In this document: one piece after another, positions 38,429 to 52,147 of the stretch
How positions within the stretch are numbered: the first letter of the stretch is position 1
Layout of the letters: each line of letters begins with the position of its first letter
Source: Magicicada septendecula
Taxonomy: Eukaryota > Arthropoda > Insecta > Hemiptera > Cicadidae
Direction: 5' to 3'
Assembly (NCBI GenBank): GCA_034769895.1
Contig: CM068372.1
Span: 234,068,843-234,132,842 of the forward strand
DNA length: 64,000 nucleotides
Made by a program: the position numbers and the translations under genes
Notes under the pieces: model-generated
Databases searched by the model: none
Told to the model about the DNA's origin: nothing
The model's input: the letters and a program-made list of their open reading frames with translations, nothing else

Positions 38429-40920
38429 TGTAACGTAATGAAAATACGGTCCCCGACGTTACATAAATCAACTTATAAGATTTAGAATAGAGAAAAAAAT
38501 TTATTAATTATCCACACTTGTAAAAGGTCAGAAACCGAACCCATGATTGATTAAATAAAATAAGAATACAAGGTAGAAAGATAGGAAATTAATAATGATA
38601 ATAATAATAAACCTCAAGGTTCAGTGAGAGGTAAACAACAGACATTGACAAATAATGTAAAAACTAATTTTGACTGTTTCATAATAATTAATGTTTTAAA
38701 GTAGATGAGAATGAATAAATGTTGTATGACTTAAGTTACTCAAATGTACCTGTTATTAATTGTATCATGTTATATTGTTATCATGATAGTGATGTTATTT
38801 TTTGTGTGTAGCAAGTAAAGTTATTCTGTTAATAGAATACCAGGTAAATAAGTATTATGTGTTATCAATTTACCATTATAGAGCTGTTGTTAAACTTAGT
38901 AATTGATTACTAGTTGATTTCATTTTATGTGTTATCCATATGTCATGAAAAAGCTTTTGTTAGATTTTATAGAGCTAATTATTTGTATACATGTACTTAG
39001 ATAGTAAGATGATTATAATTGTAAACTTGGCCAAAAAGGCTATAATTGTTAACGAGATACAAAAGAGTTTAGCACAACCATGTCATAAACAGATAAAGGA
39101 TTCTATAATATTGCAGATAGTAACAAGTTAAATTCAGAAGTAGATCAAGATATAATGATAGTCCTAACAACCAGTAACATTATATAGTAAGTCAGATCAG
39201 AAAGGTTAGGTAAAGAAATTTGTAACATATACTAAATAAAATCTAATGAGTTAGGAGAAGTTAATAATAATTGCTAATAACAAATAAATAAATTCAAATT
39301 AAATAAATTCTTATAATGCCATAGTGCAATGATACCGACAGATAATGTTTTGTAACAGAAAAATAATATTTGTTAAAATAAATAGACTAAGAAGAAACGA
39401 CAGCAAAGTATATAAAAATTAGTAACAAGCAGTAGTTAAGATTATAATAGGATATAATGGAAATTTAGAAAGGGATTATTTTGATGAGTGGAAGAACATT
39501 GTATGAAATGATTATAATATAACATAATATCCAATAAGAATAAAAAAGATGGTTGCCAGGGACGACGAAGGATATAGAATTTGTTGATTTGATTATTGAA
39601 TAAATTTACATGAACGAAGACGATTTAGTTAAAAGACGATCAGGAAAAATTTGATTCAATTTATATACAAAGTCCATAGCAATTTAAACAAACTGAATAA
39701 TAAATAACAATAGTATGGTCAACTATCATTTAACCGTATTATATAATTGGACAATCTAAAACCTATACACGAAAGTAACGAAAAATAAAGGAAGAACTCT
39801 GATTGCAAAAATGCAGATAATGAACAAATGTTAACTTAATTAACTAACAAAACCAGAGAAATAACTACCTGCTTAAAGTGATATAATCCCATAACGCAAA
39901 AGAAACGAAAATAAAACACCAAATTATATCGGAACTTCAGTTTCCACAATTCAACAGAAAAAACGTAGTTGGACTCGAAATTCGTCGAAGCACGTAACCA
40001 CAAAACTCGGACCTTGGTGAACAAAAGGAGCGGTATTTCTGCATCCTCCCAGGACCAAGAATTCAACTTTATTTCAACTTGGAGCGAAGACTGACGAGAG
40101 CAATTTTATCTGCATGCTGTTATTGACCAAACAAGACGAATAGGTTATCTGTACACTGCCTTATCGAGTCACGATGCCGAGCGGACGGTAACTACAATTA
40201 TTTTAAATATTATTTAATAAAATCTTAATTCTACATTGTAATACCTTGTATTCCTATTTAGGCATTTTCTGATCTTACTAACAGTTGAAAGAACCTTCAC
40301 GCCCTGTATTTAAAGAAATATAAAATCATAACTGAAAATAATATAAAACCTTGAATCCGATCGATAATCGATTACTTCTGACATATAGCCTTTTGTATCT
40401 AACGTAAAAGAAACAACTTTGTTGGACAAGAAATATTAAATATTAATAAAGAATCCTTTCAGAATTCAGCTATCTTCTCATTTATGTAATATTTAGTGTA
40501 GTGTGAACAAAATATAAGATAAGTAGAGAGCGTAACTGATAATTGTCGTACGCGGTGGGCTAACCTACAAACTTCCGTTGTCTGGGAACCACAGCGCTAT
40601 TCGCGGACTGCGTGGGTATTAAAGAGAAAGAGAATACAATAAAAATTTCTTCTCTTCTCTTCAACGCAGAATAGGCTTGAGCGAAAAATTCGAATTACAC
40701 ACTATACACATAACTTTCACCCACCATAACACAATTATATTAAATAGAGAGGAACTGGGATATACTTAACATTATTATACCACATATTGCAATAAGATAC
40801 AATATAAATAGAGAGGTTTTAATGAGGACACACCCGTTAAGTTATAAATTGGCGAACCCAACAGTGGGGCTTTAGAAGATAGTGATACGGGATAAAAGGA
40901 GCACACACGAGAGATATTAT
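38429..40920 (+). repeat. Array LTR 7
   Basis: 2492 bp, uninterrupted. It is the boundary between the middle and right subgroups of the array. Confidence 0.9.
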
Positions 40921-43506
40921 AAATTGGCGCTCAACTAGTGTAGGGCTTAAGTTAAGTAAAACCTTGATTTTATAAATATTACTTAACACAAGTAGGCAAC
41001 TGTTGGAGATTAAAAATGCCTAATACCAGAGGTAAATCGAAGAAGAGGGCAGAAGACACGGAGAAGGAAGAAGGTGGACAGGAACAAGAAATAGAAGTAG
41101 TCACAGACAATGAAATGGAATGACAGACAGGCGATAAAGAAGAAAATGAAGTAATTATGGACACGGAAAGGGAAACAGTTGAAGAAGATGCTCAAGGGGA
41201 CCAAATAGATAAAGCGGGAGCCAGAGAAGAACCAAGCTGGCAGGAAATGATGAGATTCATGGCAGCACAATTTAGAAAACAGGAGGAAAACTCAAAGAGA
41301 CAGGAGGAAAAATTAGACAAAATGAGAGAAGATAACCAGAGAAACCATGAAGAATTCAGGAAAATAATGAATGAAGGTTTCAGAAAGATAGATGAAAGAA
41401 TGGATAGATGTTTAAAGAATATGACTGAAACCCTAGACAGCACTTCCGAAGGTATTAAAGTAAATCCGAATTCAGAAGAGAGCAGCAAGGAAACAGAAAT
41501 TGGAGAAGACCAAACGGCGTTACTATCTGAAAATAAAAATAGAAGGAACAAAGAGAGTATCGAAACCATGGAAGAGAATATCAAGAAAATAAGAAAAATA
41601 GATAGAAAGAAAATATTAAATACAAAAGAAGAAATGGAGATGAGGAAGGGTGGATTAATTAATGTATTTAACTTCCCAATTAAAGAACAAAGAGAGTTAA
41701 GTAAAGGTAAGAGTTATAGAAAAAATTTAATAAAATTATCAAAAATAAATCACCATAGAATAATAAAGAAAAATTTAAATAAGCTTAAACCTCAATTAAA
41801 TATGTTAAAAATCGAAGAATATCAGACAATATCATTTATATCTTTAATACGGAATATACCCGTAAAATATTTGGTAAATAGTCCAGATATCAAAGGGAAA
41901 AGAATGGTATTAAATATGGGTGATTATGTTAGATTAGATGAGGTACAATACCTGCTAGTTAAAAAGGATCTAACTATGACCGAAAACCGTGACTTAAATG
42001 AAGACTTCGAATCCACAGAGTTACAGTACCAGATATACGAGAGGTATTTAACAAGTATAAAAATCATTACGAACTTTACGGTAATCCGAGGAAAAGGAGT
42101 ACCTGAATTAATGGACTATGGTTAGAAGAAGAAGTAGTCAACCAGAAAAAGGGGACTGATTTTCTGAAAACCGACCAGACAAACATTTGGAAAGAAAGGA
42201 ACTAAGTAAATAATATTAAATAAGTAATAAAAAAATAATATGTTAATAAAAACACTAGGACGAAAATATGTATGAATAAAAACCCCAAAATTCAAAAAGA
42301 AGTAAGAACGTCTTACTATATGTTTACGAAAAGATTATGTTGAATGTGATTTAATAAAAACCACAAAATTCAAAAAGAAGTAAGAACGTCTTACTATGTG
42401 TTTACCAAGAAATTATTTTAAATATTTAAGAATAAACCCCCAATGTTAAAAAACTATATAAAGAAGAACTTACACAAAATAATTAAAAACAATATGATTT
42501 AAGATACATGCCAAAATGCCAAGAGAATTGAAGAACAGATTACATAATTGTTTATAACCAGTATGAATTAAAATGGAATAAGAAAAAATATACATCAACA
42601 TAATTAGTGGTAATGTGATCAGACAAGATGGTAAAATAAGAAGAACAATGGATAATTTAATGACTATAATTAAGATGAAACTAAGTAATGATGATAATTA
42701 ATGCAAATACAATTTAGAATTTCTTGGAAATGAAAATAATAAATGAGGAGATAGTACGTAGAATTTCTGTCACAAGAAAGAAGATCAAAGGTAGTTACAA
42801 ATACTGACTGTCAAAAATGTTATCTGAAAATAGCTAATGAAAATAAGATGGAATCAAGAAGAAGGGAAATACATGTATAATTAAATGTAAAACGCGACAG
42901 TGTAACAAATCCCCAAGATGTTTATTATTAGTCAAATAAAGAGACTACTATGATATTATTGTATTTTTTATAACTGACTGTAGATGAATTCCAGCAGTAT
43001 TATATTGAAGTGTAGTGTGGCCAGCAGAGTATGAAGCCAAACAGTGCCTCTCTGAACTGTACCAGCTCACATGTTAGGGAATGTTAGGGAAATTGAATAT
43101 TTAAGGGATAATAAAACCGCTGCGAAGATTGACATCAGATTGCAAAAGTATGAAGGAAGAAAACAGAAGGAAGATAGCTGACAGAAGATCAATGGAGAAA
43201 CGCATTTGTAGAAGTAACTAGAAATAGGAGAATATTAAAACTAAATTTTACTGATTATTGTGACCAATCATTGACAAGTAATGTTTAAAAGAAACAAGCC
43301 AAGAGTATTAAATATAATTAATGAATTGTCATCAAATAGAGAAAGGTGAATACGAGTACAAAATGTTACATTAAGAATTCCATCAATTACCATTAAAACT
43401 TTACGATGAATATAAGGAGGATATTCCAAGGCATGAAAAAGATATAAGTTTATTTTGACCCAAATTATATTCAGGTAAACTAAACTTCTTTAGGAGGTGA
43501 AGCATA
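40921..43506 (+). mobile_element. Array unit 7 internal region
   Basis: 2586 bp with the standard layout. Gag-like region 41016-42125, AGGAGGTGA polypurine tract. Confidence 0.88.
41016..42125 (+). pseudogene. Gag-like region, unit 7 (fossil)
   Basis: Same length as unit 3, with about one break near the front. The remaining 322 codons are open from the coiled coil to the end. Confidence 0.75.
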
Positions 43507-45998
43507 TGTAACGTAATGAAAATACGGTCCCCGACGTTACATAAATCAACTTATAAGATTTAGAATAGAGAAAAAAATTTATTAATTATCCACACTTGTA
43601 AAAGGTCAGAAACCCAACCCATGATTGATTAAATAAAATAAGAATACAAGGTAGAAAGATAAGAAATTAATAATGATAATAATAATAAACCTCAAGGTTC
43701 AGTGAGAGGTAAACAACAGACATTGACACATAATGTAAAATGTAATTTTGACTGTTTCATAATAATTAATGTTTTAAAGTAGATGAGAATGAATAAATGT
43801 TGTATGACTTAAGTTACTCAAATGTACCTGTTATTAATTGTATCATGTTATATTGTTATCATGATAGTGATGTTATATTTTTGTGTTAGCAAGTAAAGTT
43901 ATTCTGTTAATAGAATACCAGGTAAATAAGTATTATGTGTTATCAATTTACCATTATAGAGCTGTTGTTAAACTTAGTAATTGATTACTAGTTGATTTCA
44001 TTTTATGTGTTATCCATATGTCATGAAAAAGCTTTTGTTAGATTTTATAGAGTTAATTATTTGTATACATGTACTTAGATAGTAAGATGATTATAATTGT
44101 AAACTTGGCCAAAAAGGCTATAATTGTTAACGAGATACAAAAGAGTTTAGCACAACCATGTCATAAACAGATAAAGGATTCTATAATATTGCAGATAGTA
44201 ACAAGTTAAATTCAGAAGTAGATCAAGATATAATGATAGTCCTAACAACCAGTAACATTATATAGTAAGTCAGATCAGAAAGGTTAGGTAAAGAAATTTG
44301 TAACATATACTAAATAAAATCTAATGAGTTAGGAGAAGTTAATAATAATTGCTAATAACAAATAAATAAATTCAAATTAAATAAATTCTTATAATGCCAT
44401 AGTGCAATGATACCGACAGATAATGTTTTGTAACAGAAAAATAATATTTGTTAAAATAAATAGACTAAGAAGAAACGACAGCAAAGTATATAAAAATTAG
44501 TAACAAGCAGTAGTTAAGATTATAATAGGATATAATGGAAATTTAGAAAGGGATTATTTTGATGAGTGGAAGAACATTGTATGAAATGATTATAATATAA
44601 CATAATATCCAATAAGAATAAAAAAGATGGTTGCCAGGGACGACGAAGGATATAGAATTTGTTGATTTGATTATTGAATAAATTTACATGAACGAAGACG
44701 ATTTAGTTAAAAGACGATCAGGAAAGATTTGATTCAATTTATATACAAATTCCATAGCAATTTAAACAAACTGAATAATAAATCACAATAGTATGGTCAA
44801 CTATCATTTAACCGTATTATATAATTGGACAATCTAAAACCTATACAAGAAAGTAACGAAAAATAAAGGAAGAACTCTGATTGCAAAAATCCAGATAATG
44901 AACAAATGTTAACTTAATTAACTAACAAAACCAGAGAAATAACTACCTGCATAAAGTGATATAATCCCATAACGCAAAAGAAACGAAAATAAAACACCAA
45001 ATTATATCGGAACTTCAGTTTCCACAATTCAACAGAAAAAACGTAGTTGGACTCGAAATTCGTCGAAGCACGTAACCACAAAACTCGGACCTTGGTGAAC
45101 AAAAGGAGCGGTATTTCTGCATCCTCCCAGGACCAAGAATTCAACTTTATTTCAACTTGGAGCGAAGACTGACGAGAGCAATTTTATCTGCATGCTGTTA
45201 TTGACCAAACAAGACGAATAGGTTATCTGTACACTGCCTTATCGAGTCACGATGCCGAGCGGACGGTAACTACAATTATTTTAAATATTATTTAATAAAA
45301 TCTTAATTCTACATTGTAATACCTTGTATTCCTATTTAGGCATTTTCTGATCTTACTAACAGTTGAAAGAACCTTCACGCCCTGTATTTAAAGAAATATA
45401 AAATCATAACTGAAAATAATATAAAACCTTGAATCCGATCGATAATCGATTACTTCTGACATATAGCCTTTTGTATCTAACGTAAAAGAAACAACTTTGT
45501 TGGACAAGAAATATTAAATATTAATAAAGAATCCTTTCAGAATTCAGCTATCTTCTCATTTATGTAATATTTAGTGTAGTGTGAACAAAATATAAGATAA
45601 GTAGAGAGCGTAACTGATAATTGTCGTACGCGGTGGGCTAACCTACAAACTTCCGTTGTCTGGGAACCACAGCGCTATTCGCGGACTGCGTGGGTATTAA
45701 AGAGAATGAGAATACAATGAAAATTTCTTCTCTTCTCTTCAACGCAGAATAGGCTTGAGCAAAAACTTCGAATTACACACTATACACATAACTTTCACCC
45801 ACCATAACACAATTATATTAAATAGAGAGGAACTGGGATATACTTAACATTATTATACCATATATTGCAATAAGATACAATATAAATAGAGAGGTTTTAA
45901 CGAGGACACACCCGTTAAGTTATAAATTGGCGAACCCAACAGTGGGGCTTTAGAAGATAGTGATACGGGATAAAAGGAGCACACACGAGAGATATTAT
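43507..45998 (+). repeat. Array LTR 8
   Basis: 2492 bp. It shares private variants with LTR 9 (GACACATAATGTAAAATG and TTATATTTTTGTGTTAGC), as expected if these two are the most recently homogenised or duplicated pair. Confidence 0.9.
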
Positions 45999-47005
45999 AA
46001 ATTGGCGCTCAACTAGTGTAGGGCTTAAGTTAAGTAAAACCTTGATTTTATAAATATTACTTAACACAAGTAGGCAACTGTTGGAGATTAAAAATGCCTA
46101 ATACCAGAGGTAAATCGAAGAAGAGGGCAGAAGACACGGAGAAGGAAGAAGGTGGACAGGAACAAGAAATAGAAGTAGTCACAGAAAGTGAAATGGGACA
46201 ACAGACAGGCGATAAAGAAGAAAATGAAGTAATTATGTACACGGAAAGGGAAACAGTTGAAGAAGATGCTCAAGGGGACCAAATAGATAAAGCGGGAGCC
46301 AGAGAAGAACCAAGCTGGCAGGAAATGATGAGATTCATGGCAGCACAATTTAGAAAACAGGAGGAAAACTCAAAGAGACAGGAGGAAAAATTAGACAAAA
46401 TGAGAGAAGATAACCAGAGACACCATGAAGAATTCAGGAAAATAATGAATGAAGGTTTCAGAAAGATAGATGAAAGAATGGATAGATGTTTAAAGAATAT
46501 GACTGAAACCCTAGACAGCACTTCCGAAGGTATTAAAGTAAATCCGAATTCAGAAGAGAGCAGCAAGGAAACATAAATTGGAGAAGACCAAACGGCGTTA
46601 CTATCTGAAAATAAAAATAGAAAGAACAAAGAGAATATCCAAACCATGGAAGAGAATATCAAGAAAATAAGAAAAATAGATAGAAAGAAAATATTAAATA
46701 CAAAAGAAGAAATGGTGATGAGGAAGGGTGGATTAATTAATGTATTTAACTTCCCAATTAAAGAACAAAGAGAGTTAAGTAAAGGTAAGAGTTATAGAAA
46801 AAATTTAATAAAATTATCAAAAATAAATCACCATAGAATAATAAAGAAAAACTTAAATAAGCTTAAACCTCAATTAAATATGTTAACAATCGAAGAATAT
46901 CAGACAATATCATTTATATCTTTAATACGGAATATACCCGTAAAATATTTGGTAAATAGTCCAGATATCAAAGGGAAAAGAATGGTATTAAATATGGGTG
47001 ATTAT

Positions 47006-48568
47006 TGTGACGATTTAAATTGTAACAGTAATGGTAAAAATAAAAAAATTTTAAAAATTAAGGTTGCGAGCCATTAAGCCATTTAAATCTCACTATAATA
47101 ACATAAAAACCTGTATGTACTCAGTATGAGAGGAAGAAGTAATTAATAAGCCCAAAGAAACTTTAATAAAAAGACAAATTGTAAATAGTTATTATTGTCG
47201 TATTTAACCCTTTGGTGTTATCAGGCGCTGACCTGTTAATTCCGGACTCGACATGTTTTCGGAGTCGTTTGGAATTTAGATTAAGATAAAAAAACATAAG
47301 GTTAATAATTAAAAAATCTGAAGACACAGATAGTCACTAAAACAACTTATTATATTATGTATATTTATTTAGGTATAGTTTGTGTAATTAAAAAGGTTTG
47401 CTTAAATATAGATAGGAACTATATTCTCGCACAGTAATTGCCCCTCTACCTCTTGTCCAGTACCAGTCGAAGCGAGCGAAAAATCGCTCTCTCGCTATGT
47501 TGACGCCATGCAGTGCAGACGTACGAGCGAAAGCTCTAACACTATGTTTCCGTTACTTTTGTTTTACTTTAATATTGTATCCGAGAAATTGCTGCTGAAA
47601 GCATATGTTATGTATTAATCAGTATAGTTATGTGAAAACAAAAGTCTTAACTTATAACAAGAAATATAAAAAAATGGTGTAAAACAAGATGACTGCTAAC
47701 TTCAAGAACTAACAACACTTTCAACATCATACCTGGAGATGTGAACTACCAGAACTTATAAACTCTAGTAGACACGAGAGAATATGCAGATCAGGACATC
47801 CGAGAATCTACAAGTACCATCGTAGAAGCTTCAATCTACCCTGCGGACTTTCGAGCCCTCTAATGACGAAGACCAGACCGAGATGATGACGGCATTTTTA
47901 AGGATTCCCAAGACGGACACCCCAGGACGAGGTTTCTACAGACCAATTTAAAGGTGACTCGATAGCCTGGCTATCGAGAGTTAATAATATTTGTTACACA
48001 ACACACTTGAAAAGAGACTTTTCAGAGACTATTACTTTGTAAAGATTAAAAGATTAAATCTAAGAGTTTTAATGTAACCATTCAAACATCATACGTTGTA
48101 ACAGTTTATATGTTAATGTATCGTAGTATAATTCAAGTAATAATACCATTCTTCAAATGGTTAAACAAAAGGTCTTGCAAGCTAATATCTTGAATTGATT
48201 ATAACTAGTAGTGTAAATGACTAAATATCGAAGGTTACCCGGATCCGAGGTATAGCTAAATGAAATCAATTTTGATCCCAAAGATTAAAGAAAGCATTCA
48301 AATAACTTTAATAATTTAATTAGTAATGTCATGTGATCTGTCAGTAAATGTTTTTAAATGTTAAATAAAGAGAAGTCGTCTTGTTACGCACATATAATGA
48401 GTGCGTACATCAATAGTATACCTTCCCTTGTTTCCTTACACAGTTAGTAAGTAATTTGTTAAGTTAATTATTTGTGGATACATTTTGTTACAACGTAGGC
48501 AGCCCATCTAATTGACGGAGCTTAGTTAAGATGGGTTCCCTGGATTTGTAACGTGGCAATACATGACA
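47006..48568 (+). repeat. Left LTR of the nested element
   Basis: 1563 bp, from TGTGACGATTTAAATTG to GGCAATACATGACA. It matches 50586-52147 throughout with about 15 differences, including the last bases (ACATGACA here, ACGTTACA in the right copy). Confidence 0.9.
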
Positions 48569-48812
48569 AAATTGCGCAACTCTGCTAATTTATATAAAGG
48601 GTTGGTAAGCATCGTGACGCAACAAAATTGCGCCACTCTGCTTAAAGTTAAAGTAGTTGCGAGCATCGTGACGCAAACAAAATTGCGCCACTCTGCTATT
48701 TTAAAAAAAAAAGGAAACAAAGGAGAGAGTTTTATTCATGTACAGAGTGTCACAAACAAAATTGTGCCACTTGTGACATGTAAACAAAATTGTGTCACTA
48801 TGCTTAGATAAT
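48567..48812 (+). repeat. Iterated hairpin motif at the start of the nested element's internal region
   Basis: CAAAATTG starts at 48567, 48623, 48678, 48757 and 48785. The middle copies read GTGACGCAA...TTGCGCCAC, a near-palindrome able to form a 9-bp stem. The first copy overlaps the LTR end, just where a PBS should be. The last two copies have drifted to TTGTGCCAC and TTGTGTCAC. Confidence 0.75.
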
Positions 48813-50585
48813 TTGTATATTCAGTTATTGATCTATGCACTCAGAAAGTTACCTTAGTAACTTTAATTTTCAAAACATATTTAATATTTTACTAAGTTAC
48901 GTAAATGATAGTATGTATAAGTTGAAATATCATTAGCGTCATACAATGCAAATAAGCTATATGCATGTACCTACTTGCATACGTGAATTGTGACCAAACA
49001 TTACAATTTTGGTCAACCGAACAATCTGTAACAGGTTTGTTTACGACAATCCATGACCTGTTGTTTCTTGAATCATTCTGCACAGTATATGTTGGACATA
49101 CTAGTATGTGTCATAAAAAAAAAAATTAATTAAAAATAACTTTGTTAATAATAATGCACGTAATGTAGACCCAGGTAATTAAGTAGAAGTTCGTAATTTG
49201 TAATTGTGAAGAAAATATTAATTTATTTAATTGGGAAAATATATGAATGAACGGAGTCAAAGTGTTGCCAAGCGTAATAATAATAATAAAGTGTTGAATA
49301 AGATTCACCCTAGCGTCTGCGCTCCCCTTCTCTTGTTTATACCGGTCGTTGGTGTTATTCAATCGCATTGTGTAAACAATAATAAGTAAAAGCAAACCCC
49401 ATTCTCACACACGCTCAACCTTCCTTTGTTAACTAAATACAGAGGGTGACCTACATTCCAGTAAACAGCTGATCGGCTATTTAACTTGATAAATATGTGT
49501 GTGGAATTTCTGTCTCTCCCTTAGAAGAGAAATTGTTCTTTTCTAATTTGTGCAAATTAATTACTTAAGAATTTATCCTATATATGTGTAATAAATGTGT
49601 ACAGTATAGTAGATCAAGTATTTTTCCCCGTGACGACAATTAATAATGTAGTGACTTAATAATAATAAATAAAGGGTGCTAAATAAATATGGTAGTTAGA
49701 TAGTAAATAGTTCTAGGTGCGTTTCTTAAATCCCCCAAAGTAATTAATAAATAATAAAGAAAGTAATAATAAGTGAATAATAATATTTGTTTAAATACTA
49801 GAGCTAAATAAATCTTGATTTAAACTAAATTGTGTGAAGTGTAATGGTCAGTAACGTTACATAGTGTAAACTCCCAGTGGTGGCAAGTTAGTGGAAATAA
49901 AGCGTGTTCAGTATTGTAGTAAGCAGCCACGCACCCTCCCTATTGTGATAAACCGGTGCTAGCCTAAGCAATTGAGAACCACCCCTAGTGTGCATTACAA
50001 TGCATTGTGTAAAGTGTCTCCCCTTCTGCATAGTTAGTTTAGTTATTGTTAAAGAGATAAAAGAGAATTATCTCCGTGAGATTCCGCTTCTCTCAAAACA
50101 GTAATCTAGAGTGGAGTATGGGATCCTCTTTAGATTACATTAGAAATAAGTTTATGATATATAATCAAGAAGTGATTATACGTGTAACGTAACAGGTCAC
50201 AACGGCGCCGACTGAAAGGTGTAATGATAGGGCAGAAAGGTGCCAAAGATCATTAATAAATGCTGAAAGCTAACTTGAGTAGTTAGAGTAAGCTGGTGTC
50301 AGTCGTGCCGCGATGTTGTGAGTTACGGATAAGTAGGGATCTTTCCAATCTAAGTTTGGAAATTAGTATTAAGATTAAAATGTAAGTTAGTACTTAAGAA
50401 GTGAGAAAAAGGGAATTTCACGAAGGCGATCATTTAAATGAACAAAATCATTTAAAGAGAATTAGATAAAACAAACTGTGCACTAATAATAAATAACTTC
50501 ACACACTGACCCCAAACATACTCCCAGTCCCCAATTGTGAGTTAGACAAAAAAAAACCGTAAAGTGCAAATTAAGCGGTGGAGTC
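48813..50585. other. Non-coding internal region of the nested LTR element
   Basis: No supportable gene. Two sites look like edges of other LTR elements: GTAACGTTACA near 49851-49861 and TGTAACGTAACA near 50183, the latter followed within about ten bases by GGCGCCGACTG, a PBS-like string. The region may be built from relics of related LTR elements. The end before the right LTR (AAGCGGTGGAGTC) is only weakly purine-rich. Confidence 0.5.
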
Positions 50586-52147
50586 TGTGACGATTTAAAT
50601 TGTAACAGTAATGGTAAAAATAAAAAATTTTTAAAATTAAGGTTGCGAGCCATTAAGCCATTTAAATCTCACTACAATAACATAAAAACCTGTATGTACT
50701 CAGTATGAGAGGAAGAAGTAATTAATAAGCCCAAAGAAACTTTAATAAAAAGACAAATTGTAAATAGTTATTATTGTCGTATTTAACCCTTTGGTGTTAT
50801 CAGGCGCTGACCTGTTAATTCCGGACTCGACATGTTTTCCGAGTCGTTTGGAATTTAGATTAAGATAAAAAAACATAAGGTTAATAATTAAAAAATCTGA
50901 AGACACAGATAGTCACTAAAACAACTTATTATATTATGTATATTTATTTAGGTATAGTTTGTGTAATTAAAAAGGTTTGCTTAAATATAGATAGGAACTA
51001 TATTCTCGCGCAGTAATTGCCCCTCTACCTCTTGTCCAGTACCAGTCGAAGCGAGCGAAAAATCGCTCTCTCGCTATGTTGACGCCATGCAGTGCAGACG
51101 TACGAGCGAAAGCTCTAACACTATGTTTCCGTTACTTTTGTTTTACTTTAATATTGTATCCGAGAAATTGCTGCTGAAAGCATATGTTATGTATTAATCA
51201 GTATAGTTATGTGAAAAAAAAGACTTAACTTATAACAAGAAATATAAAAAAATGGTGTAAAACAAGATGACTGCTAACTTCAAGAACTAACAACACTTTC
51301 AACATCATACCTGGAGATGTGAACTACCAGAACTTATAAACTCTAGTAGACACGAGAGAATATGCAGATCAGGACATCCGAGAATCTACAAGTACCATCG
51401 TAGAAGCTTCAATCTACCCTGCGGACTTTCGAGCCCTCTAATGACGAAGACCAGACCGAGATGATGACGGCATTTTTAAGGATTCCCAAGACGGACACCC
51501 CAGGATGAGGTTTCTACAGACCAATTTAAAGGTGACTCGATAGCCTGGCTATCGAGAGTTAATAATATTTGTTACACAACACACTTGAAAAGAGACTTTT
51601 CAGAGACTATTACTTTGTAAAGATTAAAAGATTAAATCTAAGAGTTTTAATGTAACCATTCAAACATCATACGTTGTAACAGTTTATATGTTAATGTATC
51701 GTAGTATAATTCAAGTAATAATACCATTCTTCAAATGGTTAAACAAAAGGTCTTGCAAGCTAATATCTTGAATTAATTATAACTAGTAGTGTAAATGACT
51801 AAATATCGAAGGTTACCCGGATCCGAGGTATAGCTAAGTGAAATCAATTTTGATCCCAAAGATTAAAGAAAGCATTCAAATAACTTTAATAATTTAATTA
51901 GTAATGTCATGGGATCTGTCAGTAAATGTTTTTAAATGTTAAATAAAGAGAAGTCGTCTTTGTTACACACATATAATGAGTGCGTACATCAATAGTATAC
52001 CTTCCCTTGTTTCCTTACACAGTTAGTAAGTAATTTGTTAAGTTAATTATTTGTGGATACATTTTGTTACAATGTAGGCAGCCCATCTAATTGACGGAGC
52101 TTAGTTAAGATGGGTTCCCTGGATTTGTAACGCGGCAATACGTTACA
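50586..52147 (+). repeat. Right LTR of the nested element
   Basis: 1562 bp, TGTGACG...CGTTACA, followed by the target duplication TTAT and then array unit 8 sequence. Confidence 0.9.

Larger units (their letters stand above)
47006..52147 (+). mobile_element. Non-coding LTR retrotransposon nested in array unit 8
   Basis: Two 1.56-kb LTRs (47006-48568 and 50586-52147) flank a 2.0-kb internal region. The element starts TGTGACG and ends CGTTACA (TG...CA, near-matching inverted ends) and is bounded by the 4-bp duplication TTAT (47002-47005, 52148-52151). The uninterrupted sequence is present in the other array units, so both edges are exact. No frame with gag or pol features is seen, so this is a LARD/TRIM-type passenger. 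By eye the two LTRs differ at about 1% of positions, which makes it young. It is unrelated to the array in sequence except for the similar terminal TGTRACG motif. Plus-strand orientation is assumed; with no coding the strand is uncertain. Confidence 0.9.
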
